Shown: piece after piece, positions 1 to 12,370 of the stretch
Position numbering within the stretch: position 1 is the stretch's first letter
Layout of the letters: every line of letters starts with the position of its first letter
Assembly: GCF_020921035.1 (NCBI RefSeq)
Contig: NC_063152.1
Span: 11,050,001-11,114,000, forward strand
Direction of reading: 5' to 3'
Origin: Rhodamnia argentea
Taxonomy: Eukaryota; Streptophyta; Magnoliopsida; Myrtales; Myrtaceae
Length of the DNA stretch: 64,000 nucleotides
Notes under the pieces: model-generated
The model's input: the letters and a program-made list of their open reading frames with translations, nothing else
What the model was told of the DNA's origin: nothing
The model's database searches: none
Position numbers and translations under genes: made by a program

Positions 1-309
1 ATGACGCACTCCTACAAATCTGAGCTGGCCGAGAAACATGGAGGAGCCAGACAAGAACAGCCTGCAAGCGCGTCTCAATCCTCCCAGGAAGCTCCAGCGC
101 TCCAATTGCTATAAAGTCACCGGAAAGCAACGTTTTTCTGGTATTGCTTACAACTCGCGATTTTCATGAAAATTTTGAAAGTAAAAATAAACGACTTGAA
201 TTTCTACCATGTGACATCCAACCTTCGGTTAAAATAGAGTTAACCCTATTCGTTGGATCCATGAAGAATGGATCCCATCTCTGTACATTACATTCATTAA
301 GGCAAAATT

Positions 310-716
310 GTCAAAAAAAAATTCTAAACCTTTTGCCTTTCTGTCAATTTAATCATAAACCTTTTAAATTTGCCGATTTAATCCTAAACATGTTTACCTT
401 TGGTCGATATAGTCCCATTGCTCGGAAGTCGCTGACGTGAATGTTGGCCGTTCTACGTGGAATGGCCGCCGCCGGCTAGCTAGGGCAGTCCTCGCCTAAG
501 GAGGAAAAAAAAGAAAAAGGAAACAATTCAAAAATATTAAAATATTATTAAAAATTATCCACATCAGCACCGACGATACCACGTAAAACGACCGGCATCT
601 AGGTTAGCAATTTTCAGCCAATATGACCGAATTGACAAAAGGTGAAAAGATTTAAAACTAAATCGGTAAACTCAAAAGGTTTAAGACTGAAACTGTAAAA
701 GATTTAGGATTTTTTT
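310..716. repeat. Foldback (long inverted repeat) element, family A
   Basis: The left arm reads as 'colourless' text of the type CTAAACCTTTTG...TTTAATC, and the right arm is its imperfect reverse complement (GATTTAAAAC...AAAGATTTAGG). The middle is GC-richer with a CCACGTAAAACG segment. The same pattern recurs at about 14,432, 15,385 and 62,670, so it is a dispersed non-autonomous inverted-repeat family. No coding capacity is seen. Boundaries are approximate and no target duplication was assigned. Confidence 0.6.
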
Positions 717-902
717 TTACAGTTTTCCCCATTCATTCAACATTGAAAGCTCTTTAACCACTAAAACATAAGAGTTCCAATGCAAATCCATGCTTGAAAA
801 GCTGCATGTTCACCATGAACGCCACTTTTTCAGCTTTTCTTCAACCTGCGAGATGGATTCCTTGTGCAAACCACGACAAGTTATCAGAAAACAGACTTGA
901 AC

Positions 903-949
903 ATTTCCTTCTTCTTCTTCTTCTTCTTCTTCTTCTTCTTCTTCTTCTT
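903..949. repeat. (TTC)n microsatellite
   Basis: An uninterrupted run of about 14 CTT/TTC units. Poly-Leu, poly-Phe and poly-Arg open frames across it are artefacts of the repeat. Confidence 0.95.
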
Positions 950-1117
950 TTCCTCCCTCTTTCACGTCCAAACCAGAGGTTACAGGCTGTCCGTAGAAGC
1001 CATTGAGAAATACTCAATAATATGCTCATCTCGAAAAGAGCAAGTGCCATAAACATATTCTCCTTTCATATACAAATCTGAAAACAATAAGAATTTTCTA
1101 ACTATGGATTTGTCATC

Positions 1118-1330
1118 GTGGGGCATGGGTTAAAAAGTTGATTTATAACTTCGATGAAAACCACATGGGGGTAGGCTCGTCGGTTAAAGAACAAGGGTAT
1201 GCGAATATGAAAGAGGAAGATAACTAAGGATTCGATTCTTCATACCCCAAGCACAACCAACCACAAGTTTGGTTCAACCATACTTAAATTTCGTTTGGAC
1301 CTTACTTAATCCTTTAGATTACTTGGGTAT
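1118..1330 (+). repeat. Possible tRNA-derived SINE
   Basis: A box-A-like stretch (TAGGCTCGTCGGTTA, about 1,172) is followed about 45 bp later by a box-B-like stretch (GGATTCGATTCTTC, about 1,228). This is the arrangement of an internal Pol III promoter in plant SINEs. No clear tail or target duplication was found, so this is tentative. Confidence 0.35.
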
Positions 1331-1380
1331 ATAAAAAATAATCCTAAAAAAACTTGGATCGAAATGTGGGGCAGGCTCGA

Positions 1381-1472
1381 GAGAATATCCGGTGGAATAT
1401 CTCAAGAGGATTGAGACGCCTGGTCCGGTCTTAGAGAATATCCAGTGGAATATCTTGAGAGGATTGAGACGT
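1381..1472. repeat. Two-copy 53 bp direct repeat
   Basis: A unit starting GAGAATATCC and ending GGATTGAGACG occurs at 1,381 and again at 1,434 with only two or three substitutions. Function unknown. Confidence 0.75.
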
Positions 1473-1627
1473 GCGTGCCGGGTTCCTTGTGATCACTGAA
1501 TATTATTGTTGTACTAGAGGAAGATAATTAAAAGCTTTCGAGAAATACTAAAGAGGAAGAGTCACAAAAAGAAAAATTGTTAAGACTCTTTAATATTTAC
1601 TAACTTGCAAAATTGAAGCTCATCAAA

Positions 1628-1661
1628 ACTATATATATATATATATATATTTCTGACAAAA

Positions 1662-1700
<39 letters not shown>
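1628..1700. repeat. (AT)n microsatellite pair
   Basis: Two AT dinucleotide runs are separated by a short TTCTGACAAAAA spacer. A related ACATATAT-rich tract is at about 2,176-2,218. Confidence 0.95.
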
Positions 1701-1702
<2 letters not shown>

Positions 1703-2132
1703 GTTGAACAAACTCATTGTATTGAATAAGGTAAGCACAAATCTTATTTGGAAGCAAAACGAATAGAGAGTGCAATAAAAGTATTACAATCACCCCTCAT
1801 ACTTTGTATTACTTCTAGAGATAATCCAAAAGAAAGAGCTTGCTGTTATGTATTTTAATAGATTAGTCTTATTCGGCACCTGTCATGCACAAAGAAAATT
1901 TGGTGGTTGTCACCTTGTTGATCAAAAATGCTACCCCACATTCACCTACTCCCACTTTCAATCTTCTCTTTTACTTCTTGATGTAACTTTTCATTATTTT
2001 TCAAACAAATTGTCTCAAACTATAATTTCAATGTACTTGACTATATATAATCGATGTACCAAAACACGGTATTTTTTTTTTAAAGTATGGTAAGTTACGT
2101 TAAATCATATGAAACAACTTGATCTTGCTAAA

Positions 2133-2860
2133 AAATGAGCATATTTGTCTTCACACTAAATGTATTTTTATAACATATATACATATATATACATATACAT
2201 ATATATACATATATATATTTTCAAGCGTTGCTAAATTTAATGAAACTTGTTCCGCATTTGCGACGGAATAAAAATCATATCGCTGGTCTATGTTAATTCA
2301 ATATCTCTCAAGTAATATATATACTATGCGAGAACATAGTGAATTTTTTTTATGAACAGTAGGTTTGTACATTCAACATGTAGATTGCCAAATTTAAATA
2401 AGTAGAGTCTCGAACTTATTTTATCAATGTCTAAAGACTAAACAAAAATATCATGCTCATTATGCATACACCCATCTCATTAACACAACATTATATATTT
2501 TGTGATGATAAGCTACGACAAAATACCAAACAGTTTTCTTGATTAAAAGGACAAAATTCTGATTCATTGCACATCTGAATTTCACAACGTGCCTTCACTA
2601 GTTGAGCCAAGAAGGAGCACTATTGATTACAAGTGAGCATTCGAATATGGAACTCATATTTGACAAAGAGTTATACTTTCTCACGTAAATCAATTTTGTG
2701 AACCAATTTTGGTATGCCTACATTATCTCTCGGCCAATTTACAAATTTTCAGGGGCCTGGAAGAAGATGACTCATGGGCCAACTTGTCCGACGTAGGATT
2801 GTCTTCGGCTCATCCTATGAGAAAATGTATATGTGGAAGCCCAAGCCATTTGCTTTCAGT
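2133..2860. repeat. Segmental duplication, copy 1
   Basis: This stretch is collinear with 8,893-10,120. Matching landmarks include GTATTTGTCTTCAC, the segment starting GATGATAAGCTACGAC, CTGAATTTCACA, TTGAGCCAA, and ACTCATGGGCCAACTTGTC. It lies beyond the 3' side of the TNL pseudogene pair, while copy 2 lies beyond the 5' side. The open frames in it are not conserved between the copies, so I call it non-coding. Confidence 0.75.
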
Positions 2861-3496
2861 AATATTAGAAGCCGAGCTAAGAACAATGTGCAATCTCAGC
2901 CCGATGCTTCTTATCTTTATCAGATGTTGTCGAGCAAACGTAATATCGCATCTCCCCTCTTCGATTTTTTCCATCTCTCCTTGCGCGGCTCCCCATTTCC
3001 GTACTCGCGACTTTTTTGGTGGAAAGTAGAAGAGTTGGCTGAATCAAAAACGCAAAGGAGGGTCATGACCACCGTCCACTTCTATTCACTTTGATAAAAC
3101 CTGAATGCACTCCGGGTCAATTTTAAGAGTTGTTTCGAGGGAGAAGTTTGATGCCATCCGCTAATAAAATTAACGGGGTTAACAGAAAATTTTAATTTTA
3201 TCAATTTAACAAATTTTACGACTTGATTGCACTTTTTAAAAATTTTATGACTCAATTGCACATTCACGACAAGTTATAAGACTTATAGTGCATATATCCA
3301 TTAAAAAGTTTGTCTAGGATGACCAAAAAAAGAGGTTTCCAACTTGGCTACATCCTGCACTAAAAGAAGATTTCTGGCACCTCAAGTCTCCGGCCACAGA
3401 GCCTCCATTAGGCATGTTCGCACGCAATGTGTCTTGTGATTGGGCCAAAGGCACCCCCACATTTCAAGGTCCTTTCAGGCCAAGGCTGGATTGGTA

Positions 3497-6120
3497 TTAG
3501 TATTCGGAACTCTGTCCTATCATATCTACAATTGGTGGTTTATGAATAGGGATGTGCATGGTCCGACGCACGATAGCCAAACCAGAGGGAAGTTCTGGCA
3601 ACCCATAAAGCTTGTAGCAGTGAAGTACATCCAGAGTCTCCAGCTTCGAAAGATGCTTTATTTCAGGAGGTAGGCCGGAAATAGTAGAATTTCTCAGCCT
3701 CAAGATTCTCAGATTTTCTAGCTTCCCAATGTCTCCAGGAACCACACCCCCCTCCTCTCTCTTACATTCCTACACGAGGCGGCATGTATTTCTTCAAGGC
3801 TCCATAGAAGCCAAATAGAGCTAGGAAATTCTCTTATGAAGCAATAGTCCATCTTTAACACTCTCAACCTCCGCAAATTACCAAAGGAATTTGGCAATTC
3901 AGAAAGGCCTGTTCCCGAAATATCCAGCTCCTCCAAAGGGCTTCCCCGTTGGCCAATGGACTCTGGAAGTTTTCATATCCAACGACAATTCCTCAAAGAC
4001 AAGCGCCGGAGTTTCGCCAGCTCTCCAACTCCATCGAGGAGACTCAGTGACAAGCAATTGGAGGCAGAAAGAGCTTCGAGTTCCTTTGGCTAACCTTTCA
4101 AGGGAATTTCTTCCACAGAAGTCCCATCAATGAGGAGCTCCTTCAAAGCTTCCAGGCGACCCAGTTCATCAGGCAACCAGTTGAGTTGAGTGCACGACTT
4201 CAGATTCAGGCAAAGCAATTTTTTGAGATCACCGACTGTAGGATCTAAATAGACCAACCGAGAGCAACGCTCTAGAATCAGTATCTCCAAATTCGGGAAG
4301 GTAGAAAATGTAGGACTTATCAGTAAGTCAGTGCAACTGGTGAGATTCAAGACTTTCAATTGCTCCACCTGTAAAACAGGAGATGAAAAAATCACAGGTT
4401 CAATTGCCAGATAATTAACAGGACAAATGCATCAGAGCTGTAAATAGAAAACCACCTTCATCAACGTCCAACCTCTCCAGTCATCGGTGACCTTGCTCCA
4501 TGAAAGATCAAGAATGAACAGTTCTGTCAGATTAAGTTCTGCTGCTTCCGAATCCTTCGGGCACCCTTGCCAATGAAGCCACCTTAACTTTGGAAATACA
4601 TTTGCAAAATTTCCAGTCATACTTGCACGATCCAATTTCAAGAAGCTTATGTTCGGCATGCTCTTGAAAACGGTTTCCTTAAATGTAGGGGGATGAAGAG
4701 TTTTCAAGTCAAAGCAAAGGGCTTCCACCTCTTCCTTTCCCTACATTCGCCAGGAGTAACAAATCAATCCAAAGCTATAAAACACAATGGGAAAATTTTG
4801 CTAAGTGATAAGGACCAAGGTGCTTTCTTTTCTGTGCATGGAAAGAAGATGTATAGATGGTAAAATAAGTGGAAAACTTGACAACAAATTAGACCTTTTA
4901 CGTCAAGGCTTTCATTTTACAGAAGAAAACAAACCATTGAACAAAAGCCTTTACCTCTTTCTTGTTGAATTCTTCCAGGTCTGTAACGTGCATGTATCGT
5001 CTACTGCGACTTCCAGGATAGTTAGTTCCTTCTTGACGCATAGTGCGGCTGAATCACTTCAACATTTTATGCATCCACAGCACATTGTCTCCTCTAATTT
5101 TGCTAGGGGCATCAAAACAAGGTGAGAAGACAAAAGATCTTGACCAGGCTACATATATGATGCAATCAGGCTGTCCACGCCTTTGGCAAACCAGGCTATG
5201 TCCCAAAATATTTCTTTCTGCTTATCATGTAATGCTTCATAACAGATATTCAAAATCTCCCTACAATCCTTCCACCTCCCTTGAGAGTTCTCGTTCTGTG
5301 GTTTAATCAAGTGCTCTATATTCCACCAATCTGCTATTGGTTTTCCACGTAAAAATGTGCCAATGACTTCAATAACAAATGGAACCTGCCCCGTAGCATT
5401 GACAATGTGCTTCGCCACTTCAAGAAGTTCATCAATGAGTGCAATAAGAAAAGTAGCCCAGGCCGTAGGTTTGATAATGCACTTCTTCAACTCAAGATGG
5501 TCAGGTATTAAACTGTCAATTGCTGAAGCATGCTTGAAAAGTTCAAGAGATCGACCATTATCCATCCCATTCACTTCATAACTACGAGCCAGGCCTGCAG
5601 AAACATATCCTTGAAGAATTTCACCATTTTCAGACGTAATAATTATCTGACTTCCTGGACCAAACCAGTCTAGCTGGTCTCCTACTAGACTATGAAGATG
5701 AGACTGGTCTTCCACATCATCGAGGACAATAAGAACTTTTATACTGCGAAATACATCCAGGAAAAAATCGATTCCTTCTTCAAAAGAAGCCACATCGACA
5801 TCTCGCTTGAGAATATCAGATATCAACTTAGTTTGCACAAACTGAATACCACCACCATTTCGCGCTGTTTCTCCAATCTCCACGCGAAAGCTACAACTAT
5901 CGAAATAAGAGGAGAGTCGGTCATATACGGCCTTTGCAATAGTTGTCTTGCCCATTCCATTAGTTCCATGAATTCCAACAATGTCCACTCCAACCTCATC
6001 ATCTTCTATATCCAATAACTCGATTACTTCCTTAACTCAATCACCAATGCCAATTACACGTTCAATAGTGGCAACTGAGGTCTGCAATGACCCCAAGGGA
6101 AACCAGGTAAGTTTCAACTC
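3497..6120 (-). pseudogene. TNL-type NB-ARC-LRR resistance gene remnant (downstream copy)
   Basis: An NB-ARC region is clear at 6,120-5,149: P-loop GTNGMGKTT, kinase-2 VLIVLDDVE, RNBS-B-like SQIIITSENG, and GLPL-like GQVPFVIEVIG. LRR exons follow at about 4,755-4,450 and 4,390-3,497, with repeats such as LKVLNLTSCTDLL and LNWLPDELGRLEALKELLIDG. Family members are intracellular immune receptors. This copy is broken. A TGA interrupts the linker just before the NB domain (IGD-stop-VKEVIELLD), a TAG follows the SYM motif, a frameshift and another TGA surround the MHD-equivalent WMHKMLK, and the LRR part changes frame near 4,090, 3,940 and 3,740. There is no TIR exon upstream before the next TNL remnant. 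The exon start at 6,120 follows a CTCCAG acceptor. Confidence 0.88.
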
Positions 6121-6949
6121 CTGGAGATGTAAAAGTGCGACTGCCACTAATACACGTGTCATGCCATGTGCGAACTATAGAAGCAAAGTGATAGCACGAG
6201 ACAAGCACTGGAGTGAGCATTCTCTTAATTCCGATTTAGACTACATATAATAGCTTAATGTCCAAAATATATATTCTATAGCAAAGAAATTTTCCCAAAA
6301 GTTAATAAACTTTTAAATTTTCTTTGAAGTCATGCAAAGACAATGAAACCAAACTCGGAAAAACATTAGGAAGAAAAGCACATCCATCTATTTAATTCAC
6401 AAGCACTTGGCCACTCAGCCAGCTACTCCTTGGGTGTCTTTACTTTTATACACGTCCCGTTTTTAATTCCTTTATATTCGATCATTGTACAATTTGTCTA
6501 AAATATACATTAAAAAAAAAGGTTATATGCAAACAACCGACACAGTCAAAATAAGGTTAGAGACAGCTTTCACTAGCACATTTGCATTTTGAATTTCTTC
6601 ACTAGGTAGATTTGATTTTATCAATTGTTAAAGACATCTACGGACAGATACGTGAAATTGGTTATTCTATTTTATCTCACATATTCCAATATTAGAAATT
6701 TAATGCAATCACTTAAAAAAATAAATCTTCAAATATCTGTCTCTCCCACATATATTAATATATTTTCTTTCGGTTGTATACTCATGTTTACTAAAGTTGT
6801 TTACACTTAATTTTTCAAATGCTGATTTTGCTGCACGTAAAGATATTTGTTACCCAAGCAGTTGTACTAGTACATACAATACGTATATACATATACAAAT
6901 GAAGTAGATAATAAAAAGGTCTATGTAGGTAAATTCTCACCTTAGATTG

Positions 6950-8418
6950 TGTGGGAACTACTGTGATACCGCATTTGTTCCTATCAAGTCCCACTAATAT
7001 CTTGGATAAGAGGAAAATTCTGGAATCGAGGGAGCCCATGCAGCCCATTCAAACCACCTTAGCTCATTGGGAAGACATATAGGACCTTGAAAAGAATTAT
7101 GCACGTTTCGCACGATGAGCAATCTCAACCTGCACATTTTTGTAAAAGTTTCAGGACCGATACGCATCTCTGTCGGTTCGGGTAGCTCCAACACTATAGC
7201 TTTAACAGCACAATCTTCCTGTATATACAAGACTATTTAGGTTATGCATGTTCAGTAATTAGAGTCGAAAAGATAAGGAGCAGAATTATGATCGTATTAT
7301 CAAAACTCACCATGTCTCTTGACAGAACATTGACGACATCATCATACAGCCATAGTCTGCTACGTCTCCCAGGATCATCGAGACATTCCTGTCTCACAAT
7401 ATCCATACCCATCAATTGATTCAATTCAGGCACTTTTATGAGTCCGTCCTCACCAATGCTTATGAAGGACCTCTCAATGAGAACTTGTAATCCTATTGCT
7501 GCTTCAAAATTGCAATCGTGGAGAACTTTCTTTGCATACTTACTATCCCACCTGTTAAAGAAGCAAACAATGTGGAGAAAGATCTCTTTCTCATTTGCCC
7601 CCAGTTCATTATAACTTCTTCTAAGCACATCATTAATGGTTTTGCTGGGAATCCTGAAAAGTTCATCTAGTGCACTTTGCCATTCATTTTCTCTTCTACC
7701 ATATAAGAGGGAACCCAACACCTCAAGTGCCAAGGAATGCCCCCAGCATAATTCATAACACGAACCATCAAATCTTTCTGGATTTCTAATTTTTGGTGTA
7801 TCGTAAAAGCATGATTGCCAAGCAGCTCACAAGCTTCAATGTAATTCAGTGCTTTAACTTCATACATTTGATCTTGATCAATCCAATGACGAGTTAGCAA
7901 ATGTTTATCTCGTGTAGTAACAATGATCCTACTTCCATTACCAAAACACATGCTTCTCCTGCTAAAGCATTTAATGGGCGCAAGTCATCCACATCATCTA
8001 GGACAAGGAGAACCTTTCTGTGACTAAGTCTTTGTTGTATTAGATTAACACCTCTATCAACACTGGACACTTCTAATCTATGTTGCGATGATAAAATCAC
8101 GGATAGTAATTTTTCTTGCAACAGAACTAAATCTTTGGAATCTTTTGAAGCTTCTCGAATATTTGGCAGAAAACATGAACCTTCAAATTGTCTAAAAATA
8201 GCATTGTAAAGAACTCTTGCTAAAATGTCTTTCCTATGCCTGGCTGTCCCCATAATCCCACCATGATAGTATCATCGTCAAACTCTAGGTTTAACAGCGA
8301 TTTCAGCTCGACCACTCGTGAATCTATCCCAACCGGATGCTTAGCAACATGCAAAGGTGTTCGGTTTAGGTAACTGGAGATTTCCTCCACAATTCTTTGT
8401 ATAAGCTCCGATTCATCT
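6950..8418 (-). pseudogene. TNL-type NB-ARC gene remnant (upstream copy)
   Basis: The exon from 8,418 begins with the usual TNL linker (ESELIQRIVEEISSYLNRTP) and runs to a P-loop, GQPGIGKT. There a one-base loss shifts the frame and gives TAG; the shifted frame continues as LARVLYNAIFRQFEGSCFLP. Kinase-2 (KVLLVLDDVDD), RNBS-B (GSRIIVTTRDKH) and the ALEVLGSLL stretch are recognisable but lie in three frames (8,253-7,894, 7,951-7,667 and 7,733-7,242). The MHD motif is replaced by PEL. A short next exon (7,230-6,994) encodes the first LRR-type segment (AIVLELPEP...LPNELRWFEW), and then homology stops. No TIR domain was found on the 5' side. Confidence 0.87.
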
Positions 8419-8892
8419 CTGACAAAAATGGAAAAGGAAGTTGTGGCATTGTTTTAGCAATTTGAATAAGCAAATCACAAGCAATCACCAGCCAAATGAC
8501 AAAGCAGAGTGTCAAATCTTAGCATAATCACAGCAACAGTTATCAGAAGAAAACCAAATCCCCGGAACAAAATACCAAAAAACGAAACAGCATCCTTAAA
8601 AATTAGGCTCTTTTTTCAACCTTTGAAGCTGTTGAGAGAAAGCGACGCGAGAAGCTATGCTGAAAAGGAATGATGCGAAAGATGGTGAACCCCTGTGCTC
8701 ATAGTCCCCTTGCTCGACCACCGTCTGTAATCTCACTCTCTCTCCTCCCCGGTCTTTGCATCGGCTCTTCTTCTTCTTCCTCCTCCTCGCAATGTCGATT
8801 CCGAGAGGCGAGAGGGAAACAGGCAGAGCATAGCGTCGAGAGCGAGCGGATTAGAGGCAGAGTGGCGAGCGATCATGAATGGGGTTAGCACT

Positions 8893-10120
8893 TTTGCAAA
8901 TTGGCGTATTTGTCTTCACGCTAAACGTATAATTGTCAAATATATATATAATATAGATTACCCAATTTAAAAAAGTAGGATCGCCAACTTTTTTTTACCG
9001 ATGTCTCATATAATAGAAAATTTCTGTCCAAAAGATTAAAGAAAAATATCATGCATCTCATTGACACGACATTAAGAGTGTGTTTGTTTCGAGCAAAATT
9101 TCGTGATTAAGTAAAACACTTTTTGGAAAATCACTTTTCAGAAAAAATGATTAGTTTTCTTTTATTTGGTGAAATGTGGCCGAAAACATTGTTTGGTGTT
9201 TGAATCTCATTTAAAAAATAATTTAAACTTCATGACTTTATATAAGGCAAAAAATAATCACATTTTATAATTATTTTTATATTTTTTCCCTTTTTTTTTT
9301 TTCCTCTTCGGCCATTCGCAAGGCCTCGACAACAGCCGACGATAGGCCATAGACGCGACCAACAAGCTCGAGCTCTAGATCCGTCTGCCTCAAGGCTAGA
9401 TCCGGCAAGCTTAAGGCCGAGCTCATCGGGTTGCGCCAATGACCTATCCTAGGTTATCGCCAAGAGCCGGCGACTAGCCAACAAAAAAGGAATAAAATAA
9501 AATATTGAATATTGAAATAAAAAAGAAAATATTATAAGAAGAAAACATAAAATAATAAAATAAATTATTAAAAAATTTAATATGAGAATTCAAGAAAGTG
9601 TTTTTCGTTGACTCGGTATTTTTGATAAACCAAACGAGTAAAAGTCCGAAAAATCAATTTTCGAGAAAATACTTTCCCTAAAGCAAACACCCTCTAACTA
9701 TATTTTGATGATAAGTTACAACAAAATACCAAACATCTTCTTGATCAAAACGATAAGAGTATGAATTCGTTGCACACCTGAATTTCACACCTTGCCTTCA
9801 CTAGCTGAGCCAACAAGGAACACTGTCAAATATAAAAATTGGTATGTAAATAATGTGCTAGATTATAAGTGAGCATTCGAATATGGAACTCATATTTGAC
9901 ACAAAAAAAAAAATTATAGTATGTCACGTAATTCAATTTTGTGAACCGATTTGAGTATACCTAGCATTGTCTCTCGATCATTCGCATGTCCTCAGGGACC
10001 CGGAAAAAGCGCATTTTGCTTTTAAGAAACCTCGCAAAGCTCACTCATGGGCCAACTTGTCTGATGTAGGATTGTCTTTGGGCTCAGCCTCTAAGAAAAT
10101 ATATGTGTTGAAGTCCATGC
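8893..10120. repeat. Segmental duplication, copy 2
   Basis: Collinear with 2,133-2,860 but interrupted by a 619 bp MITE. The copies share the AATTTCACACCTTGCCTTCA and ACTCATGGGCCAACTTGTC landmarks with scattered substitutions. Together the two copies bracket the TNL pseudogenes. A non-homologous A/T-rich stretch follows up to 10,950 and includes a partial copy of the family B repeat at about 10,500-10,650. Confidence 0.75.
9076..9694. mobile_element. MITE with TAA target duplication (PIF/Harbinger-like)
   Basis: The ends are GAGTGTGTTTG and the reverse complement of GAGGGTGTTTG, flanked on both sides by TAA (9,073-9,075 and 9,695-9,697). The paralogous segment at 2,133-2,860 lacks the element and serves as an empty-site reference. 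There is no transposase, so it is non-autonomous. The superfamily is inferred from the 3 bp TWA-type duplication and is less certain than the insertion itself. Confidence 0.72.
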
Positions 10121-10958
10121 TCATTTTGGAGTATAAATTCGATTGGCAAGATAATTTTTGGAGAGAAAATCCGTTTGATTAAGTAATTTCATTTTTCTAC
10201 TTCTGTAGTATTTTTTTTCCCTCCAAAAGTAACTTTTGGAGCCGCTTGAGAGGAAGCAAACAAAATTTAGTTGTCTCCAAAAGTAGAAAAATCAACTTTC
10301 TCTCAGAAGCAAAAGTATAAAAATTTACTTCTCTCAAGAAGAGACTTATTCTTTCCACTGAGTCAAATGGCGAGCCCTACGCAAACAAAAGAGCAAGTGA
10401 TAATCCTATAATTAACAAAAAGAGAGAAAAAAAATAAGAATTTCAAATTAAAAAAATGGAAATTATTAAAAGGAGTGCATGGAGGAAAATCAAATCCGAT
10501 TTTCCCTATCGAAAGGCAAAAAAAAAAGTTTCAGTTCATTTTCAAATTTCAACAGAGCATCAAAAAATATTTTCACTTTCCTGAAAAATAACTTCCTGAA
10601 AAATATTTTTCAGAAACACCTCATTTTTTTTTTTTGGCAAAACGAACGGAGACCTAATTTTGATTAACTTTACATGTAATTGATGTCAATAATTTGTGGC
10701 CCATCAATAAAATGGTATGGCTAGGCATGAGCTGATACCATGCCCACTAAAAAAGGTTAGGTGGAGTCCAAGCCATCCCTAATGAGCCTGCATGACTCGT
10801 AAGCCGTCGCAACAAACCTCTAATCGTGATAAGAACTCTCGGTTCATCCAACGAACCTTGAATCGTGATGAAGTATTTCCAACTCTAACAATATGTTATC
10901 TTGGATGTGTCTCCATTGCACAAAGGCACTCTACTTGGGCTTAATACAACAGTCTTTT

Positions 10959-11150
10959 AGGGCATGTTTGGTAACACTTTAGATTCTTTGATCCTTGTTT
11001 TTTCGTTCCCACAAACAAGAAAAGGAGCAGAAATCTGTTTTGGTAATTTTTCTATTTTCGAGAACAAATATGCTCTCGACAATAGAATCAGAAAAATCAT
11101 TTCTACTAAGAAACCGTTCCCGGGAATGGAATTGTTACCAAATCCAACGC
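10959..11150. mobile_element. Short MITE, hAT-like ends
   Basis: The left end GGGCATGTTTGGTAACAC is mirrored by GTTACCAAATCCAACGCC on the right. Such ends are common in plant hAT-type MITEs. About 190 bp with no coding. No target duplication was confirmed. Confidence 0.5.
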
Positions 11151-11189
11151 CTTCTGCAGTAACTTTGCGTGCAAAACTGCATTAGCCTA

Positions 11190-11830
11190 TGTGACAATAT
11201 GGATGAAGGCTTTCAAGGGCAGGGACTTTAGGAATCAGAGTAATTGGAGTTCTGTTTAACAGAAGGTTGAGGGTCCCTGATTCAAAGAACTAATGTACTT
11301 CCTTGAGCGCATCCTTCTGTACCACATCCCAATTCTCTCTACAAAACAGACCTTTCATTCCATCAGGCCCTGGTGCTTTAAGGGATCTCAGTTCAAAAAC
11401 AGCCTATTTCACTTCTTCCATGTTGACAGCTTGAGTTAGGGAGCTTCTCATGCCCCAAGTCGCCACAACTAGGACGCTGATCAATTACTGGAAGGAAATT
11501 GCGACGTCCTACAGAATTGTACAACTCCCCGAAATACCGCAGTGTCATCTGTTCTATCTGTTGAGGTTCTCTACACCAACTGTCATAAGGAGACTTGAGA
11601 ATGGAGATCCTGTCTCGCCATCTTTCTTCGAACGGTAGTAGTTGCGGGGAAGAGCTTTTCCCCAACACAACGATTCAATTCCACCCCTCGTGCCCTGATG
11701 CATTTCCTCTTGGCGCCACACTTCTCCAATCCGAGATTCAAGTTAAGCTTCCCTGTTCCTATCATGCATAGCTCCATTGCTGTTTGTTATTTGCTGTAAC
11801 TCAGAACTCAGGGCCTCCACCGGACGCCTT
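11190..11830 (-). pseudogene. LINE (L1-type) reverse transcriptase fragment
   Basis: Read on the minus strand, the classic start of the plant LINE RT domain is visible: EEVK...AVFELRSLKAPGPDGMKG, then a FFESGTLN stretch and TPITLIPKVP. The region before it (WRDRISILKSPYDSWCREPQ, with LRYFGELY) is the linker between the endonuclease and RT. Stop codons interrupt it (for example after EEVK and before FFESG) and frames shift near 11,600. The catalytic YADD part is missing, so this is a dead fragment. Confidence 0.8.
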
Positions 11831-12370
11831 GCCTTAGACAAGTTTGTTATACTCCAACTAGCTAAGGTCTCTTAGACATGTTCCACTATTCCAAACGAAG
11901 TTTTTCCACAGCAATAGTCGGAATTCCAGGATTCGCAAACTATTTGCTGACAATCTTCAGAATTGCAACAGAACCAGTGTTAATCCAGGTTACAACACAT
12001 AAAGCAGTGTCCTATAGATTCACTTAGAATAATTGCTGATCATAATGATACTTCTAGTAATTGCAGATGATGAACCATTCTTGGATTATGAATAACAGGT
12101 AATGCTTTTCAGAAACATGTGTAGAAACCCGGCATAATAAGTTCAAAAGGGAAAAAGGAAAGAACAGGAAGCACACAATAAGGAAAGAGTATCTGCCAAT
12201 TTCATTTGTTTTTAAATGCCAACAAAATTCAGCTAACATTAATATGCTATAAGAGTGTCTAAGTTTTCGTATACATGATGATTGATGAAATCCATCTTCA
12301 GTGTCACTCCCTCTATTGGAAACACAATGCTATGAGGAGCAAAGCACTTTTGCACCCGACCCACGATTTC

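Noticed and set aside
841-1056. Poly-Leu, poly-Phe and poly-Arg frames
   Set aside because: They are translations of the (TTC)n microsatellite.
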